Shown: in pieces, positions 55,641-64,000 of the stretch
How positions within the stretch are numbered: the first letter of the stretch is position 1
Layout of the letters: each line of letters starts with the position of its first letter
DNA from: Microvirga mediterraneensis
GTDB lineage: Bacteria; Pseudomonadota; Alphaproteobacteria; Rhizobiales; Beijerinckiaceae
Length of the DNA: 64,000 bases
Reading direction: 5' to 3'
NCBI RefSeq assembly: GCF_013520865.1
Contig: NZ_JACDXJ010000002.1
Span: 124,001 to 188,000 of the forward strand
Notes under the pieces: model-generated
Database searches by the model: none
Told to the model about the DNA's origin: nothing
The model's input: only the letters and a program-made list of their open reading frames with translations
Position numbers and translations under genes: made by a program

Positions 55641-57530
55641 TTAGGCACAAGGTTTTGGAGTCGCCTGCGTATGGCCTAACGGAAAGAAGCCAGCTCGACC
55701 AGCGCCCGGTACTCCGGTGAACTCAATCGCCTGGTCCGAGACCTTAACCTCGGCAGGCGGGTCCGTGTTCTCGACGATGATGACTTGCCGGTCTGCGGGG
55801 AGCGCGTCCAGGAACGCGTAGAAGCGCGTGTTCAGGTCCGTCTTGCTCAAGTCGTCCGCAGGCCCTTCAGGCTCCCGGTAGGAAAGCAGCGGCGAATCCA
55901 AAACAACGAATCCGGGATGAGGCGTGCCGTTCCGGCGGCAAAACTCCAAGAGTCCGATGGTGAAGGCCGCTTGCGTGATCGCCCGCAGCCCTTTGCCATA
56001 GGACGTGCGGTTCTTGCCGTTGATGACAAGATCGCGCGTCCGAAGGTCAAAATGGACCCGGTCGGCGTGGGGGAACTTCCAATCCGTGAGGATCTCAAGG
56101 ATGAGCGTGGCGAACTTGTCTACAGTCGAGGTGGAGAGATCTACGTCCGAGACGTTCCCGCTGCCGCTCATACCGCCGTTCTCGGCCTCAAGCCTGGTTC
56201 TACGCTCCTCGAGATCCTTTAGGGATTGGTAAATGCTCAGCGCTTCGCGGACTTCACCACGCTTGTCGGCGAGCTGACGGTATGACGTCCGGAGCTGGCG
56301 GAGGTTCGGCGCTAGCATGCTCTCGACCTGCTCCGACAATTTGGCAATCGCCTCCTCAATTTTGGGCAGCCGCCGTTGAAAGCTAACGGCCTCCTTCTGA
56401 AGGTCGGCAACCGTATCCTTCAGCTCGGTCTGCCGAACCTCGATCTTCGCGATCTCTGCGCTTGCTGCGGAGACGGCCGCGTCGACGTCACCGTCGCACG
56501 CCTCGGCGCGGCGATGATGCTCGGGGGCCGCGCCGCAGAGGGGGCAGCTTGCTTCGCCGAGCGCCGAGAAGAGGCTTCCCGCCTCCTGGATGCCTCGCAG
56601 CCGCTCGATGTCGGAGCTGTAATGGGTGTCGAGCAGTACGAAGCGGCTGACAGTGCTGTTCATCTCGGCGAGCCGGTTATTGCCTTCCTCCAACCTCTTG
56701 AGGAGCTCGCGCCGCCGGTTGGCCGCTTCCCGGAACTGGGCCTCCGAGACAGCGAGCTGCTCCGAGTGGGCGTACATCGTCTTGTCGAGGCGGCCGAGTT
56801 GGCTCTCCAATTCAGCCGGAGGCCCGGCCAGCTCCTTCACTCGACCACGATACTCGGTAATGAGTTGGTCGAGGAGGTCGATCTGGGCGTCGCGCGATTG
56901 CTCCTCAGGAGTGCGTCGGGAGGCCGATGCCAGGGCGGAATCGTCGACGCCCGTGAGCAGCAGCTTGAACAATGCGGTGTTGGGCGTATCGGCGACGTAG
57001 TTGCCATCCGATAGGGGCGACCGCTTCTGGATGATTTCCTCCTCGTTGATGATGAGGAGGCGCGCAAGGTTTCGGATGCTCAGGCTTTGCGTGTCGTTCC
57101 GCTTGTTCTTTCGCAGGCGCTTGTGGTCGAGGCCGACCTTCGCGAGCAGAAAGGTTGAGAGATTGTCGTCGCGCCTTTCGTTATGCTGTTCGGCGAGTTC
57201 GACGGCTTCTTCTGTGTCCGGTACGGCGTCGACGTGCAGCCCATCGAAAACCTTGAAAGGACCCCCTTCCGTGCTCCTGACGAGCGTGAACGTTTCCCCG
57301 TCCATTGTCTCGATGCCGAGCAGCACGCGATTGTAGCCGACGCGCTCCGGGATGTCCCGTAGAGGTCCTTTCCCGCCCAACATGAAGTCGACCGTGTCAA
57401 CGATGAAGGATTTGCCGGTGTCTGACGCACCGTAGATCACGTTGAGCCCCGGACCGAATGTGACGGTCGCCGGGTCTCGGGAGGGACCGATGAAGGTCAG
57501 ATGCCGGAGACGCAAGCCCTGTGCCGTCAT
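55641..57530 (-). CDS. ABC-3C system ATPase (Rad50/SMC-like, zinc hook)
   Basis: Rad50-like ATPase of 629 residues. Seen: N-terminal strand then Walker A GASDTGKS near 34-41 (NVIYGASDTGKSFIVDTVDF), long coiled coils from about 215 to 445 with a hook CPLCG near 328-332, and a C-terminal lobe with Walker B-like GFVVLDSPLLSYREPEG near 535-551. It overlaps the middle-component gene by four bases (ATGA). ABC-three-component systems are predicted anti-phage systems in which such an ATPase senses invasion and licenses an effector. The order effector, middle component, ATPase fits. Confidence 0.88.
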   Translation of the reverse strand: MTAQGLRLRHLTFIGPSRDPATVTFGPGLNVIYGASDTGKSFIVDTVDFMLGGKGPLRDIPERVGYNRVLLGIETMDGETFTLVRSTEGGPFKVFDGLHVDAVPDTEEAVELAEQHNERRDDNLSTFLLAKVGLDHKRLRKNKRNDTQSLSIRNLARLLIINEEEIIQKRSPLSDGNYVADTPNTALFKLLLTGVDDSALASASRRTPEEQSRDAQIDLLDQLITEYRGRVKELAGPPAELESQLGRLDKTMYAHSEQLAVSEAQFREAANRRRELLKRLEEGNNRLAEMNSTVSRFVLLDTHYSSDIERLRGIQEAGSLFSALGEASCPLCGAAPEHHRRAEACDGDVDAAVSAASAEIAKIEVRQTELKDTVADLQKEAVSFQRRLPKIEEAIAKLSEQVESMLAPNLRQLRTSYRQLADKRGEVREALSIYQSLKDLEERRTRLEAENGGMSGSGNVSDVDLSTSTVDKFATLILEILTDWKFPHADRVHFDLRTRDLVINGKNRTSYGKGLRAITQAAFTIGLLEFCRRNGTPHPGFVVLDSPLLSYREPEGPADDLSKTDLNTRFYAFLDALPADRQVIIVENTDPPAEVKVSDQAIEFTGVPGAGRAGFFPLGHTQATPKPCA

Positions 57531-58030
57531 TGCTCGGCCCCTAAGCTGCGCTCGACGGCTTGGAATTCAACCACCCAGCTTTCGAAGAGTTCGTCCATAA
57601 GCGCTCGGAACTGGACGTCATTGAACCCTTCAAGGTATCTGACGAGCCAACTGGCGCGCATCTTCAGTTCCCGCAGGTAAGAGGATTGCAAGGAATCGAG
57701 GAAGAGCGATGCCGTCTCCCCAGCCCTATACCGAATCCCGGTCGTCTGCACGTCACGGGTGACGAGGTCACGGGTCATCATGAGCATGAGGGCGCTTTGT
57801 ATGACCTTGCGGCGGACCTCGGTCATCGGAGCTTGTATGGGAGCTGGCGGATGAAGATCGGCAGGGCCGCCGAGCTGTTGCGTATGCACGAGCAGATAAT
57901 CATACGCCGTAAGCCGTTCGATGTCGAAGGCCTGCGGAAAGGCTGCGCCCAAGATCGCGACCAGACGGACGCCTGCCTCTAGGGGGCCATTGAAGGTGAG
58001 GGCGCTTCGCGGGCCCGCTACTTCGTCCAT
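57527..58030 (-). CDS. ABC-3C system middle component
   Basis: Protein of 167 residues: FNGPLEAGVRLVAILGAAFP, FDIERLTAYDYLLVHTQQLG, PADLHPPAPIQAPMTEVRRK and the helical rest. The pattern matches the small winged-helix-like middle component (type 2) of ABC-three-component systems. The start at 58030 is set by similarity and lies inside the end of the effector gene (13-base overlap); its stop overlaps the ATPase start. It would bridge effector and ATPase. Confidence 0.8.
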   Translation of the reverse strand: MDEVAGPRSALTFNGPLEAGVRLVAILGAAFPQAFDIERLTAYDYLLVHTQQLGGPADLHPPAPIQAPMTEVRRKVIQSALMLMMTRDLVTRDVQTTGIRYRAGETASLFLDSLQSSYLRELKMRASWLVRYLEGFNDVQFRALMDELFESWVVEFQAVERSLGAEQ

Positions 58031-59103
58031 TTCAGGCGATCCTCGTTGGCGAGCTGATGGCAGATGCCGCGCCGGTCGCGAGGGAACGTGCAGGAGGCGA
58101 GGGGGTGCGCCTCGATCTGCAGAGCCTGCGCCACCTCGGTGACAGCCATGACGCGGTGGTATCCGTCCAGATGGTCCTTGTCGTGGGTGTCTACCACACC
58201 TTCGTAAATCTCTTCTTGCAGGCTCTCGAAGGTCCCGGGCTCGACCTTGTCTCGGAAAAAGACCCGTAATGCTTCGGCCCCATAGAAGGATTCGCGCTGC
58301 CGCTGAAAATGCTTGTCCAGCTTGTCCCACTTCTTAAGTCCAGCGACGTCGGCCAGGGCCTCCTTTGTGTGATCCGCATAGGCTTCAAGCAGCCGTCCGA
58401 CATACACGCTCTCGTGAGACCCGATCTCGTCGGGGGCTCCCTCGGCTTTCGGTCGTGCGGGCAAGCCGCCTCCGAAGCGGCCGATGAAATATGGCGACTG
58501 TCGATGCTGTTCGATGATTTCGCGGACGGAAACGGGCTTGAAGATCGAGAAGTCGAACCGATCGACGTAGGCGGCAAAGTCGCCCTCGAGCAGGATCGGC
58601 TGGGTTGTAGTAATCGCGTCCTTGACGTTCTTGTCCCAGGCTTTGAGCAAAGCCGGCTTCAGCGTCGACGGATTGGCCAAATACTGCGTTAGCGAAGTCC
58701 CGGTGCCTCTGGGAGCGACGAAGTAGTACGCGCGCGGAGGCTTATAGTGTCCGTTGAACGAGTGCCATAGGATCTTGCCGATTTCAGGCCATGCGACGGC
58801 GGGCGGAATGGGCTTGTCATAGTGCTTGCACTGGTAGTTGTCCCATACCCCATCGAGGAACTGCTCGTCGGCAAAGCCGGCGATGTCGATCCCGCGGTCG
58901 TTTGCACCCGTGAACCGGAGGACTTTCAGGTATTCTGACTTCAAGCAATGCGAAACCCACTCGTCGATGAATGTCTCCCATTCGGAAGCCGAATAGGTCA
59001 CGACACGAACGAGAGGCTCGATCGGTGGCCCGCTCTGGACATGAGCTGCGGTCAGAACTGTCTTTGCCCCCTTCGGAACAGCTATCTCTTTTAGTTCGTC
59101 CAT
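58018..59103 (-). CDS. ABC-3C effector: restriction-endonuclease-like domain plus ABC-3C C-terminal domain
   Basis: Protein of 361 residues. The N-terminal part (about 36-200) looks like an Mrr-type nuclease: RFTGANDRGIDIAGFADEQF with the acidic residue at GID (71-73), then WDNYQCKHYDKP with Q-x-K at 91-93. The rest (about 205-361) is helical, as in the conserved C-terminal domain of these systems (HESVYVGRLLEAYADHTKEA, FQRQRESFYGAEALRVFFRD, HDKDHLDGYHRVMAVTEVAQ). Predicted to cut DNA when released by the ATPase. Start at 59103; the ribosome site is weak. Overlaps the middle component by 13 bases. Confidence 0.85.
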   Translation of the reverse strand: MDELKEIAVPKGAKTVLTAAHVQSGPPIEPLVRVVTYSASEWETFIDEWVSHCLKSEYLKVLRFTGANDRGIDIAGFADEQFLDGVWDNYQCKHYDKPIPPAVAWPEIGKILWHSFNGHYKPPRAYYFVAPRGTGTSLTQYLANPSTLKPALLKAWDKNVKDAITTTQPILLEGDFAAYVDRFDFSIFKPVSVREIIEQHRQSPYFIGRFGGGLPARPKAEGAPDEIGSHESVYVGRLLEAYADHTKEALADVAGLKKWDKLDKHFQRQRESFYGAEALRVFFRDKVEPGTFESLQEEIYEGVVDTHDKDHLDGYHRVMAVTEVAQALQIEAHPLASCTFPRDRRGICHQLANEDRLKWTK

Positions 59104-59170
59104 TACGCTTCGGCCGACTGCGCGACGCCCCTCATGCCGTACGGACGGCCGACATAGATCTCTCGTATCG

Positions 59171-60334
59171 CTAGCGGGACATGCCCGCAAGCGTGGTCGT
59201 AAGCCGCTCCCGCTTCTCAGCCTCGAGCTGCGCGACGGCATCCCTCCGGTTCTGCTCGATCCGGTCCCTCAACTCAGCGCCTCGGCTGAGCTTAGCGTCG
59301 TCCAAGGGGAGGCTCATTGATTGCACGTATCGCACCCGCACGATCAGCTCGGACATGGGCCTTGAGATCAAATTGACCAATTCGCGAGCTTTGAGGCGCT
59401 GGGTGGCGGCCTTGAGCTCCGGTCGGCTATCGGCTCGCTGGACCAGCCAGAGGAGGACATCGGTGGCCTGCAAGGCAAACGAATCCTTCGAGGACGGCAT
59501 GTCGAACTTGGCCAAGTCGTAAGTGACCCGGGCGACGTCCGAAATCCCGCCCAAGGGATGGTCGAGCTTCCTGACCCCTCCGAATAACTGGTAGGCCTCT
59601 CTCATCGACCGCTTAAACTCCTGCTGCTGGTCATGAACGAAGGCGATCGGCGGGCTTGAGTGTTCCTCTGCGAACCGGTGGATTGCGTCAAAGAGGGACG
59701 TGAAGGCGACCATGTTGGGCGTATGCCCCTGATAGCTGTCGCGGCGATGGGCGGCCAGCAAGGTGAACTGTTCAGGATGCTTGAGGGCGAACTGAAGCGC
59801 GTCCTTCATGATCTCCCGCAGCCGCGGGTCCCCGACCTTACGGATGACGTAGACCATGAGGTTGCGCACGCAGGCCTGGATCCCGGGCACATCGTCCTTG
59901 AGGAACGCGTCCCAGAAGCGGGCCCGATTGAGCGGAGTCATGCAATCGTCGACTGCCAGGCAAATCATGTGGCGGAAGAGCTCGATGTTGTACCAGGTGT
60001 GCGGCACGGCCAAGTTTTCGCCCGCGTCGAAGATCGTATCCACGAACTTCGTCGTAACGATGTACGGCTTATGGATGCTGAACGTGAAAAACGACCACGG
60101 ACCCGCCTGGTCCAGCTCGTCCATGATCCCATTTGCCAGCTCGGCGACCTCGGATCTAGTCATCTCGTGGGCGTGTGCCCTTGCGATGCCTTTTGACCTG
60201 ATGACGGGCTCGATGGCCGAACGGGTCCCTGGCTCGACATCCGAAACGGACAGGATCGCGCCGAGACGATACCACTCGTTCTTGTCGAAGACGTTCTTAC
60301 CCGAATTGCCAGTCTCGTCGGCGAAAGCGAACAT
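59171..60334 (-). CDS. DUF3800 domain protein, first gene of the defence-type cassette
   Basis: Protein of 387 residues. It opens MFAFADETGNSGKNVFDKNE with the acidic pair at residues 6-7 (the family has Y-x-D-E-S-G) and later SSPPIAFVHDQQQEFKRSMR and FALQATDVLLWLVQ, which carry the other acidic residues of the RNase-H-like fold proposed for DUF3800. Start at 60334 after AGAGG; the longer frame has no support. It lies 67 bases upstream of the ABC-3C effector on the same strand, so it is probably part of the same operon and may be a second nuclease effector (inference). Confidence 0.85.
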   Translation of the reverse strand: MFAFADETGNSGKNVFDKNEWYRLGAILSVSDVEPGTRSAIEPVIRSKGIARAHAHEMTRSEVAELANGIMDELDQAGPWSFFTFSIHKPYIVTTKFVDTIFDAGENLAVPHTWYNIELFRHMICLAVDDCMTPLNRARFWDAFLKDDVPGIQACVRNLMVYVIRKVGDPRLREIMKDALQFALKHPEQFTLLAAHRRDSYQGHTPNMVAFTSLFDAIHRFAEEHSSPPIAFVHDQQQEFKRSMREAYQLFGGVRKLDHPLGGISDVARVTYDLAKFDMPSSKDSFALQATDVLLWLVQRADSRPELKAATQRLKARELVNLISRPMSELIVRVRYVQSMSLPLDDAKLSRGAELRDRIEQNRRDAVAQLEAEKRERLTTTLAGMSR

Positions 60335-60498
60335 AGTTGCCTCTTTAAAGGAGGCGGAACATACCTCGCCGTCCGGGTCGCGGCCTAGAGGTGAAATGGG
60401 CGCAGGAACACCTGCCCGCGCGACTTGTGGAAGCGCGATCTCTAGGGTGAGCAGGCCTGGGAGAACGGTCGATCGGACCTTCCAAGGCCAGGCCTGCG

Positions 60499-60850
60499 AT
60501 GGACAGCGCATAAACCGTCACTTGTGCAGTCCGATCCGGAATTGGTCAGGCCATTAGGAGCGCCCCGGCCTATGACGCGAGCGCCTCGCGCCTGACCCTC
60601 AGGGGCTGTGCCGGGACGTAGACGAGCCTCCGGTGCCAGTCGCACCAGCTCGACCCTTCGGGCGTCGGCGCTCCGCAGCAGACGGCGCTGCGCAGGTCCT
60701 CCGAGACGATGAAACGGCATTGCCGCGTTCCGAGCTTGAGGAGTTTCGTCCGTTGTCTGGGGTCTGGCTCTTGCATGACGGGCACCTATGGCACGGCGGG
60801 GCGGATCAACGGAAGTCCCGCGTCGCGATCCGGATCGCGGGCGCTGCGAC
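60499..60850. repeat. Imperfect direct repeat, right copy
   Basis: Homologous to 50081-50340 in the same orientation, but with a complete GcrA-like gene inside. Confidence 0.7.
60570..60776 (-). CDS. GcrA-like zinc-motif small protein
   Basis: Protein of 68 residues: basic N-terminus, then QCRFIVSEDLRSAVCCGAPT, PEGSSWCDWHRRLVYVPA. This C-x(13)-CC-x(9,10)-C-x(2)-H pattern is the C-terminal cysteine region of GcrA, the cell-cycle regulator that joins sigma-70 at methylated promoters. The N-terminal DNA-binding half of GcrA is absent. Start at ATG 60776, or GTG 60785. A truncated relative lies at 50150. Confidence 0.65.
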   Translation of the reverse strand: MQEPDPRQRTKLLKLGTRQCRFIVSEDLRSAVCCGAPTPEGSSWCDWHRRLVYVPAQPLRVRREALAS

Positions 60851-60970
60851 GCGCTGCTCCGGCACCTCGGCGGGCGTCGCGTCGACGGTCTCCTTCGGGC
60901 CCTCGCGCAGGCGGTCGCGCGTGCTCCTCATTAAGTAGTCCTCGTGCGGCGGCGCCGGTGGTAATAGGCC

Positions 60971-61777
60971 ATGAACCCGTTGCGGCGTCGCGCGTTGTTC
61001 GCGGAAGCCGCAACCAGCGTGAATGTCAAGCCTGTGACCCTTCCAAGCCGAGATCCATCGTCCGACAGGCTACACCGGCAGAACCGCCTCCTCGCCATCC
61101 TCCCCCAAGATGTACTGACGGCGCTGACCGAACAAGCCAGCATTGTTCCTCTCGCCCGCGGGCGCGTCCTCCAAGAGATCGGGGAGCCGGTCCGGGAGGT
61201 GTTGTTCCCCCACAGCGGCGTCATCGCCCTTGTTTCGGACATGGGCGACTGTCGAGGAGCCGGCACGCTGACCATCGGAGCCGAAGGATACCTCGGCTTC
61301 TGGGCCGTTCTCGGCGGGGATCACCGGGCTCTCAGCCGCGCCGATGTCCAGGTTCCGGGCACCGCGACCCGGGTTCCGATCGATGGTCTCCTGGCTTTGT
61401 CCTGGACGTATGCTCCACTCAGGGATCTCCTTTTGAGATACTGCAAGGTGCTTCTCAAGCAGGCCATCCAGACGGCGGCCTGCAACGGGCTGCACCCGCT
61501 GTCGGCCCGCTGCGCCCGCTGGGTGCTCGTCGCCCATGACCGGGCGCATGGCGCCGACACGATCGATCTGTCCCAAGCCTTCCTCGCCATCACGCTTGGC
61601 GTCCGGCGTCAGAGCATCGGCGCGGTCGCCGCGAAGTTCCAGGAAAATGGCTTGTTGCGGCTCGACCACGGACGCATGACAGTGCTCGACCGACCTGGGC
61701 TCGAGGCGGCGTCGTGTTCTTGCTACGACACCGTGCGGCGGATCTACGACGCGATCGTACCTTCGGTCACCGACTGA
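60971..61777 (+). CDS. Crp/Fnr-family transcriptional regulator
   Basis: Regulator of 268 residues: cyclic-nucleotide-binding-like beta barrel (about 30-150: LAILPQDVLTALTEQASIVP, EPVREVLFPHSGVIALVSDM), dimer helix, then winged helix (about 190-255: DLSQAFLAITLGVRRQSIGA). No cysteine cluster for an iron-sulfur centre is present. It has the same plan as the regulator at 63363. Its end overlaps that of the HWE kinase at 61767 by 11 bases (convergent). Confidence 0.88.
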   Translation: MNPLRRRALFAEAATSVNVKPVTLPSRDPSSDRLHRQNRLLAILPQDVLTALTEQASIVPLARGRVLQEIGEPVREVLFPHSGVIALVSDMGDCRGAGTLTIGAEGYLGFWAVLGGDHRALSRADVQVPGTATRVPIDGLLALSWTYAPLRDLLLRYCKVLLKQAIQTAACNGLHPLSARCARWVLVAHDRAHGADTIDLSQAFLAITLGVRRQSIGAVAAKFQENGLLRLDHGRMTVLDRPGLEAASCSCYDTVRRIYDAIVPSVTD

Positions 61778-63290
61778 GGGTGTCGATCTGCATCGTCAAT
61801 CGCACGGTAAGACCATTCCGGGACCAATCCTGCTCGATGACGGCTCCCAGCTGGGAGGTCGCACTTTTCTGCGCCAGCCTTGTCCCAAAACCCTGCCGCG
61901 TAGGAGGCCCTTCAACCGCTGGCCCGTTCCGCTCCTGCCACGTCAGTCGGTATTTACTCTGGGCAAAGCGTTCCCCCGTGATCGTCACGCGACCGTCGGG
62001 TTGTGAGAGGCTGCCATACTTGATGGCGTTGGTGGCAAGTTCATGCACGATGAGAGCGAGAGCCGTACCTGCGCTGACCCCGACAGGAGCGTCATCACCC
62101 GCGACGGCCACGCGACGATCGTGGAGGCTGTTTGACGGGTCAGAGGCGGCAGCCAGCTCCTGGACGTACGGACGAATGAGAATTGCCAGAAGGTGCAGAA
62201 CCGTCCGCCGCGTGGGGTCGACCTCGAGCCACGGAGTATGCGGTTGAACGTACTCGTGGGCTTGCGCAAGGCCGGTCAGCCGCTGAAGGAACTCACTTGC
62301 GAACGGCTTGGCAGCATCGTCGCCGCGCGACGTAAGGGTCACGAGGCTCGAGACGACCGCGAAGATGTTCTTGATCCGGTGGGACAGCTCGCGGCCGATC
62401 AGCTCCCGTTGTTCTTCCGACGATTTCAGGTCGTGGACGTCCGTACAGGTCCCGAACCACCGCTCGACCGTTCCATCAGCCCGACGGATCGGCAGCGCTC
62501 GGCCTAGGGTCCAGCGATACTCTCCGTCGTGACGGCGCAGCCTGTAGTCGACCTCGTAGGGATCCCCGGTGGCGAGTGAATGCCGCCAGCGCTTCCAAGC
62601 CCTGTTCTGGTCGTCGGGATGAAACATCCCGCTCCAGGCGTCCCCGTCGGTTGATCCGTAGGGCGTGCCGGTGAACTCGTACCAGCGGTCGTTGTAATAG
62701 TCGTGGTAGCCGTCCGGCCGCGCCGACCAGACCATTTGGGGCATGGTGTTGAGGATGGCTTTGAGGCGCGCTTCGCCCTCCAGAACTCCCGCGATGCCCG
62801 GATCCTCCCTCGTCATGTCCTGGATCGTGCCAACGAGGCGGAGGGGGCTTGAGCGGCCATGAGGCTTGCCATCCGGCGGTCGGTCGACCATGCCGGAGGC
62901 GGCGATCCAGACCGGGGCTCCGTCGCCGGGACGGAGGACTCGGAACTCGTCGACGTACCGGGAGCCATATCCAGCCTCGAAGGTTCGTTGCAGGCGGGTG
63001 CGCGTCAGCGCACGGTCGTTCGGATGCAGGAGCGCCAGAAAAGCCGCCATGCTCATCGGCCAGTCAGGCCCCGGACTGTCATTCGAACCAAGCAGAAGAC
63101 GGCGGCAGATCGCATCGCCGTGGAACTGGTCGTTCTCAAGGTCAATCCACCACAGGCCGAGGTCTCTTGCCTTGAGCGCGAGCGCGAGCAGATGCTCGTG
63201 TCCGGCTGCAGGACTCTCCTGTTGCCCTGGAGCAACTCCTGTGCCGCCATCCTTCGGCTGGGGCGACGCACCAAGGCATTCATCGTTCAT
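61767..63290 (-). CDS. PAS-domain HWE-type histidine kinase
   Basis: Soluble sensor kinase of 507 residues: two PAS domains (about 30-165 ARDLGLWWIDLENDQFHGDA; 175-290 LNTMPQMVWSARPDGYHDYY), phosphoacceptor RELSHRIKNIFAVVSSLVTL near 297-316, ATPase with VHELATNAIKYGSLSQPDGR and the HWE mark LTWQERNGPAVEG, then GFGTRLAQKSATSQLGAVIE. It stands alone with no adjacent response regulator; the receiver at 50716 could serve both kinases (inference). Confidence 0.92.
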   Translation of the reverse strand: MNDECLGASPQPKDGGTGVAPGQQESPAAGHEHLLALALKARDLGLWWIDLENDQFHGDAICRRLLLGSNDSPGPDWPMSMAAFLALLHPNDRALTRTRLQRTFEAGYGSRYVDEFRVLRPGDGAPVWIAASGMVDRPPDGKPHGRSSPLRLVGTIQDMTREDPGIAGVLEGEARLKAILNTMPQMVWSARPDGYHDYYNDRWYEFTGTPYGSTDGDAWSGMFHPDDQNRAWKRWRHSLATGDPYEVDYRLRRHDGEYRWTLGRALPIRRADGTVERWFGTCTDVHDLKSSEEQRELIGRELSHRIKNIFAVVSSLVTLTSRGDDAAKPFASEFLQRLTGLAQAHEYVQPHTPWLEVDPTRRTVLHLLAILIRPYVQELAAASDPSNSLHDRRVAVAGDDAPVGVSAGTALALIVHELATNAIKYGSLSQPDGRVTITGERFAQSKYRLTWQERNGPAVEGPPTRQGFGTRLAQKSATSQLGAVIEQDWSRNGLTVRLTMQIDTLSR

Positions 63291-63362
63291 GACGAGTGTG
63301 CCGCCTATGAAACGAGCGCTCGGCCACCATCTTCGTGTTTGATCGGCGGTTTGATTGCGTGC

Positions 63363-64000
63363 TCACAGATCGGTCGCCGTGATAATGCCCTGCGGCCGGA
63401 CCTCGGGCAGGACGCGGTTGAAGTGCTGGTTGACGGCCGCATAGCACTCACAGGACGCTTCCTGCAGGCGGGTCCGATCCATGACAATGATCTGGCCGCG
63501 GGCATAGCGGATCAGCCCACGGGCGCGTAATGCTCTTGCAACCCCCGTGATCGTGGTGCGCTGCACGCCAAGCATCTCAGCGAGGGCTTCTTGGGTCAGC
63601 GGGATCTCGGTGCTGTTTACGCGATCCTGGGTCGTCAGCAGCCAGCGGCAGCACCGCGCCTCCAAGGAGTGCAGGGCATTGCAGGCCACGGATTGAATGA
63701 TCTGCGCCAGCAGCGCGTCCGCATACCGGCTGAACAGGTCGCGCAACGTCGAGGACCGCACTTTGGCTTCCTCGAGGCGCGTCGTCTCGATGCGCAGCGC
63801 CGGACCGGGGATCTGGACTTCGGCGCGCGTGAAGGCTGGCTTGTGGCCTGACGAGACGATGCCCCCGACCGCCCCCTCGCGCCCAATTGTGGCTGCTTCT
63901 GCGCCTCGTCCCGAGTGCATGAGAACGATGAGCGAGACCATCGTGCTGCCGCCCGGGAAGTAGGTCCGAGTGACATCATCGCCCGGGTCGAAGAGGATCT
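63363..64000 (-). CDS. Crp/Fnr-family transcriptional regulator (N-terminus beyond window)
   Basis: The frame is open to the window end, so the start lies outside; 211 residues are visible. Sensor barrel: ILFDPGDDVTRTYFPGGSTM, VSLIVLMHSGRGAEAATIGR. DNA-binding part: PLTQEALAEMLGVQRTTITG, VARALRARGLIRYARGQIIV. The plan is like the 61 kb regulator, but with only moderate similarity. It is separated from the kinase start by 72 bases on the same strand, upstream direction lost beyond the window. Confidence 0.88.
   Translation of the reverse strand, partial: ILFDPGDDVTRTYFPGGSTMVSLIVLMHSGRGAEAATIGREGAVGGIVSSGHKPAFTRAEVQIPGPALRIETTRLEEAKVRSSTLRDLFSRYADALLAQIIQSVACNALHSLEARCCRWLLTTQDRVNSTEIPLTQEALAEMLGVQRTTITGVARALRARGLIRYARGQIIVMDRTRLQEASCECYAAVNQHFNRVLPEVRPQGIITATDL

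Overview
The window reads as GC-rich DNA of an alphaproteobacterium, most likely order Hyphomicrobiales and perhaps near Methylobacterium or Microvirga. That placement is inference from several signs: ROSE-type RNA thermometers in front of hsp20 genes, a GcrA-like zinc protein, a NepR-like anti-sigma factor, EcfG-type promoters (GGAAC-N16-CGTT), HWE-type histidine kinases and abutting cbpA-cbpM. I saw no rRNA, tRNA, transposase, integrase, replication gene or CRISPR array, so chromosome versus plasmid cannot be decided.

Region 1 (1-42.6 kb) is dominated by protein quality control and stress genes. In order it holds FtsH (cut by the window start), SPW-type membrane proteins, two near-identical copies of a two-gene hsp20 operon, a sigma-factor-like protein, a universal stress protein, an extra omega subunit of RNA polymerase, GroES-GroEL with a CIRCE-like operator, thioredoxin 2, an Hsp20-Lon-MarC operon, ClpB, a BAX-inhibitor-like (YccA-type) protein, CbpA-CbpM, and another ROSE-hsp20 unit. 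A carbohydrate cluster (glycosyltransferase, glycogen-debranching-type enzyme, class I aldolase) sits inside it behind a heat-shock-type promoter. A detoxification cassette (FAD monooxygenase, LysR, metallo-hydrolase, esterase) is inserted at 6.7-12 kb. The content resembles in function the stress-tolerance islands of gammaproteobacteria, but the genes and layout differ.

A small unnamed protein family recurs through region 1. Its core reads roughly F-x-S-P-x-E-V-V-x-x-P-x-L-S-x-x-x-K-R-x-I-L-x-x-W-A-x-D. All three ROSE-hsp20 operons have a member immediately downstream, two more members lie nearby, and one of the five is decayed.

Region 2 (42.2-50 kb) carries envelope and general-stress genes (two DUF2382/YsnF proteins, small exported proteins, perfect EcfG-type promoters), then a LysR regulator, a type 2 OMP decarboxylase, a metallophosphoesterase and an inositol-phosphatase-family enzyme.

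Region 3 (50-64 kb) holds signalling genes: a NepR-like protein, an HWE kinase with a response regulator, an orphan ParD-like antitoxin, a diguanylate cyclase, a second HWE kinase and two Crp/Fnr regulators. Among them is a four-gene defence-type cassette at 55.6-60.3 kb: a DUF3800 protein, an ABC-three-component effector with a restriction-nuclease-like N-terminus, its middle component, and a Rad50-like ATPase. Imperfect direct repeats near 50.1 and 60.5 kb bracket the roughly 10.4-kb segment that contains this cassette.

Gene decay is conspicuous: frameshifted or stop-interrupted trypsin-like protease, SDR, class I aldolase, DUF2267, SRAP fragment, aldolase remnant and GcrA-like remnant. This suggests a fast-changing accessory region.
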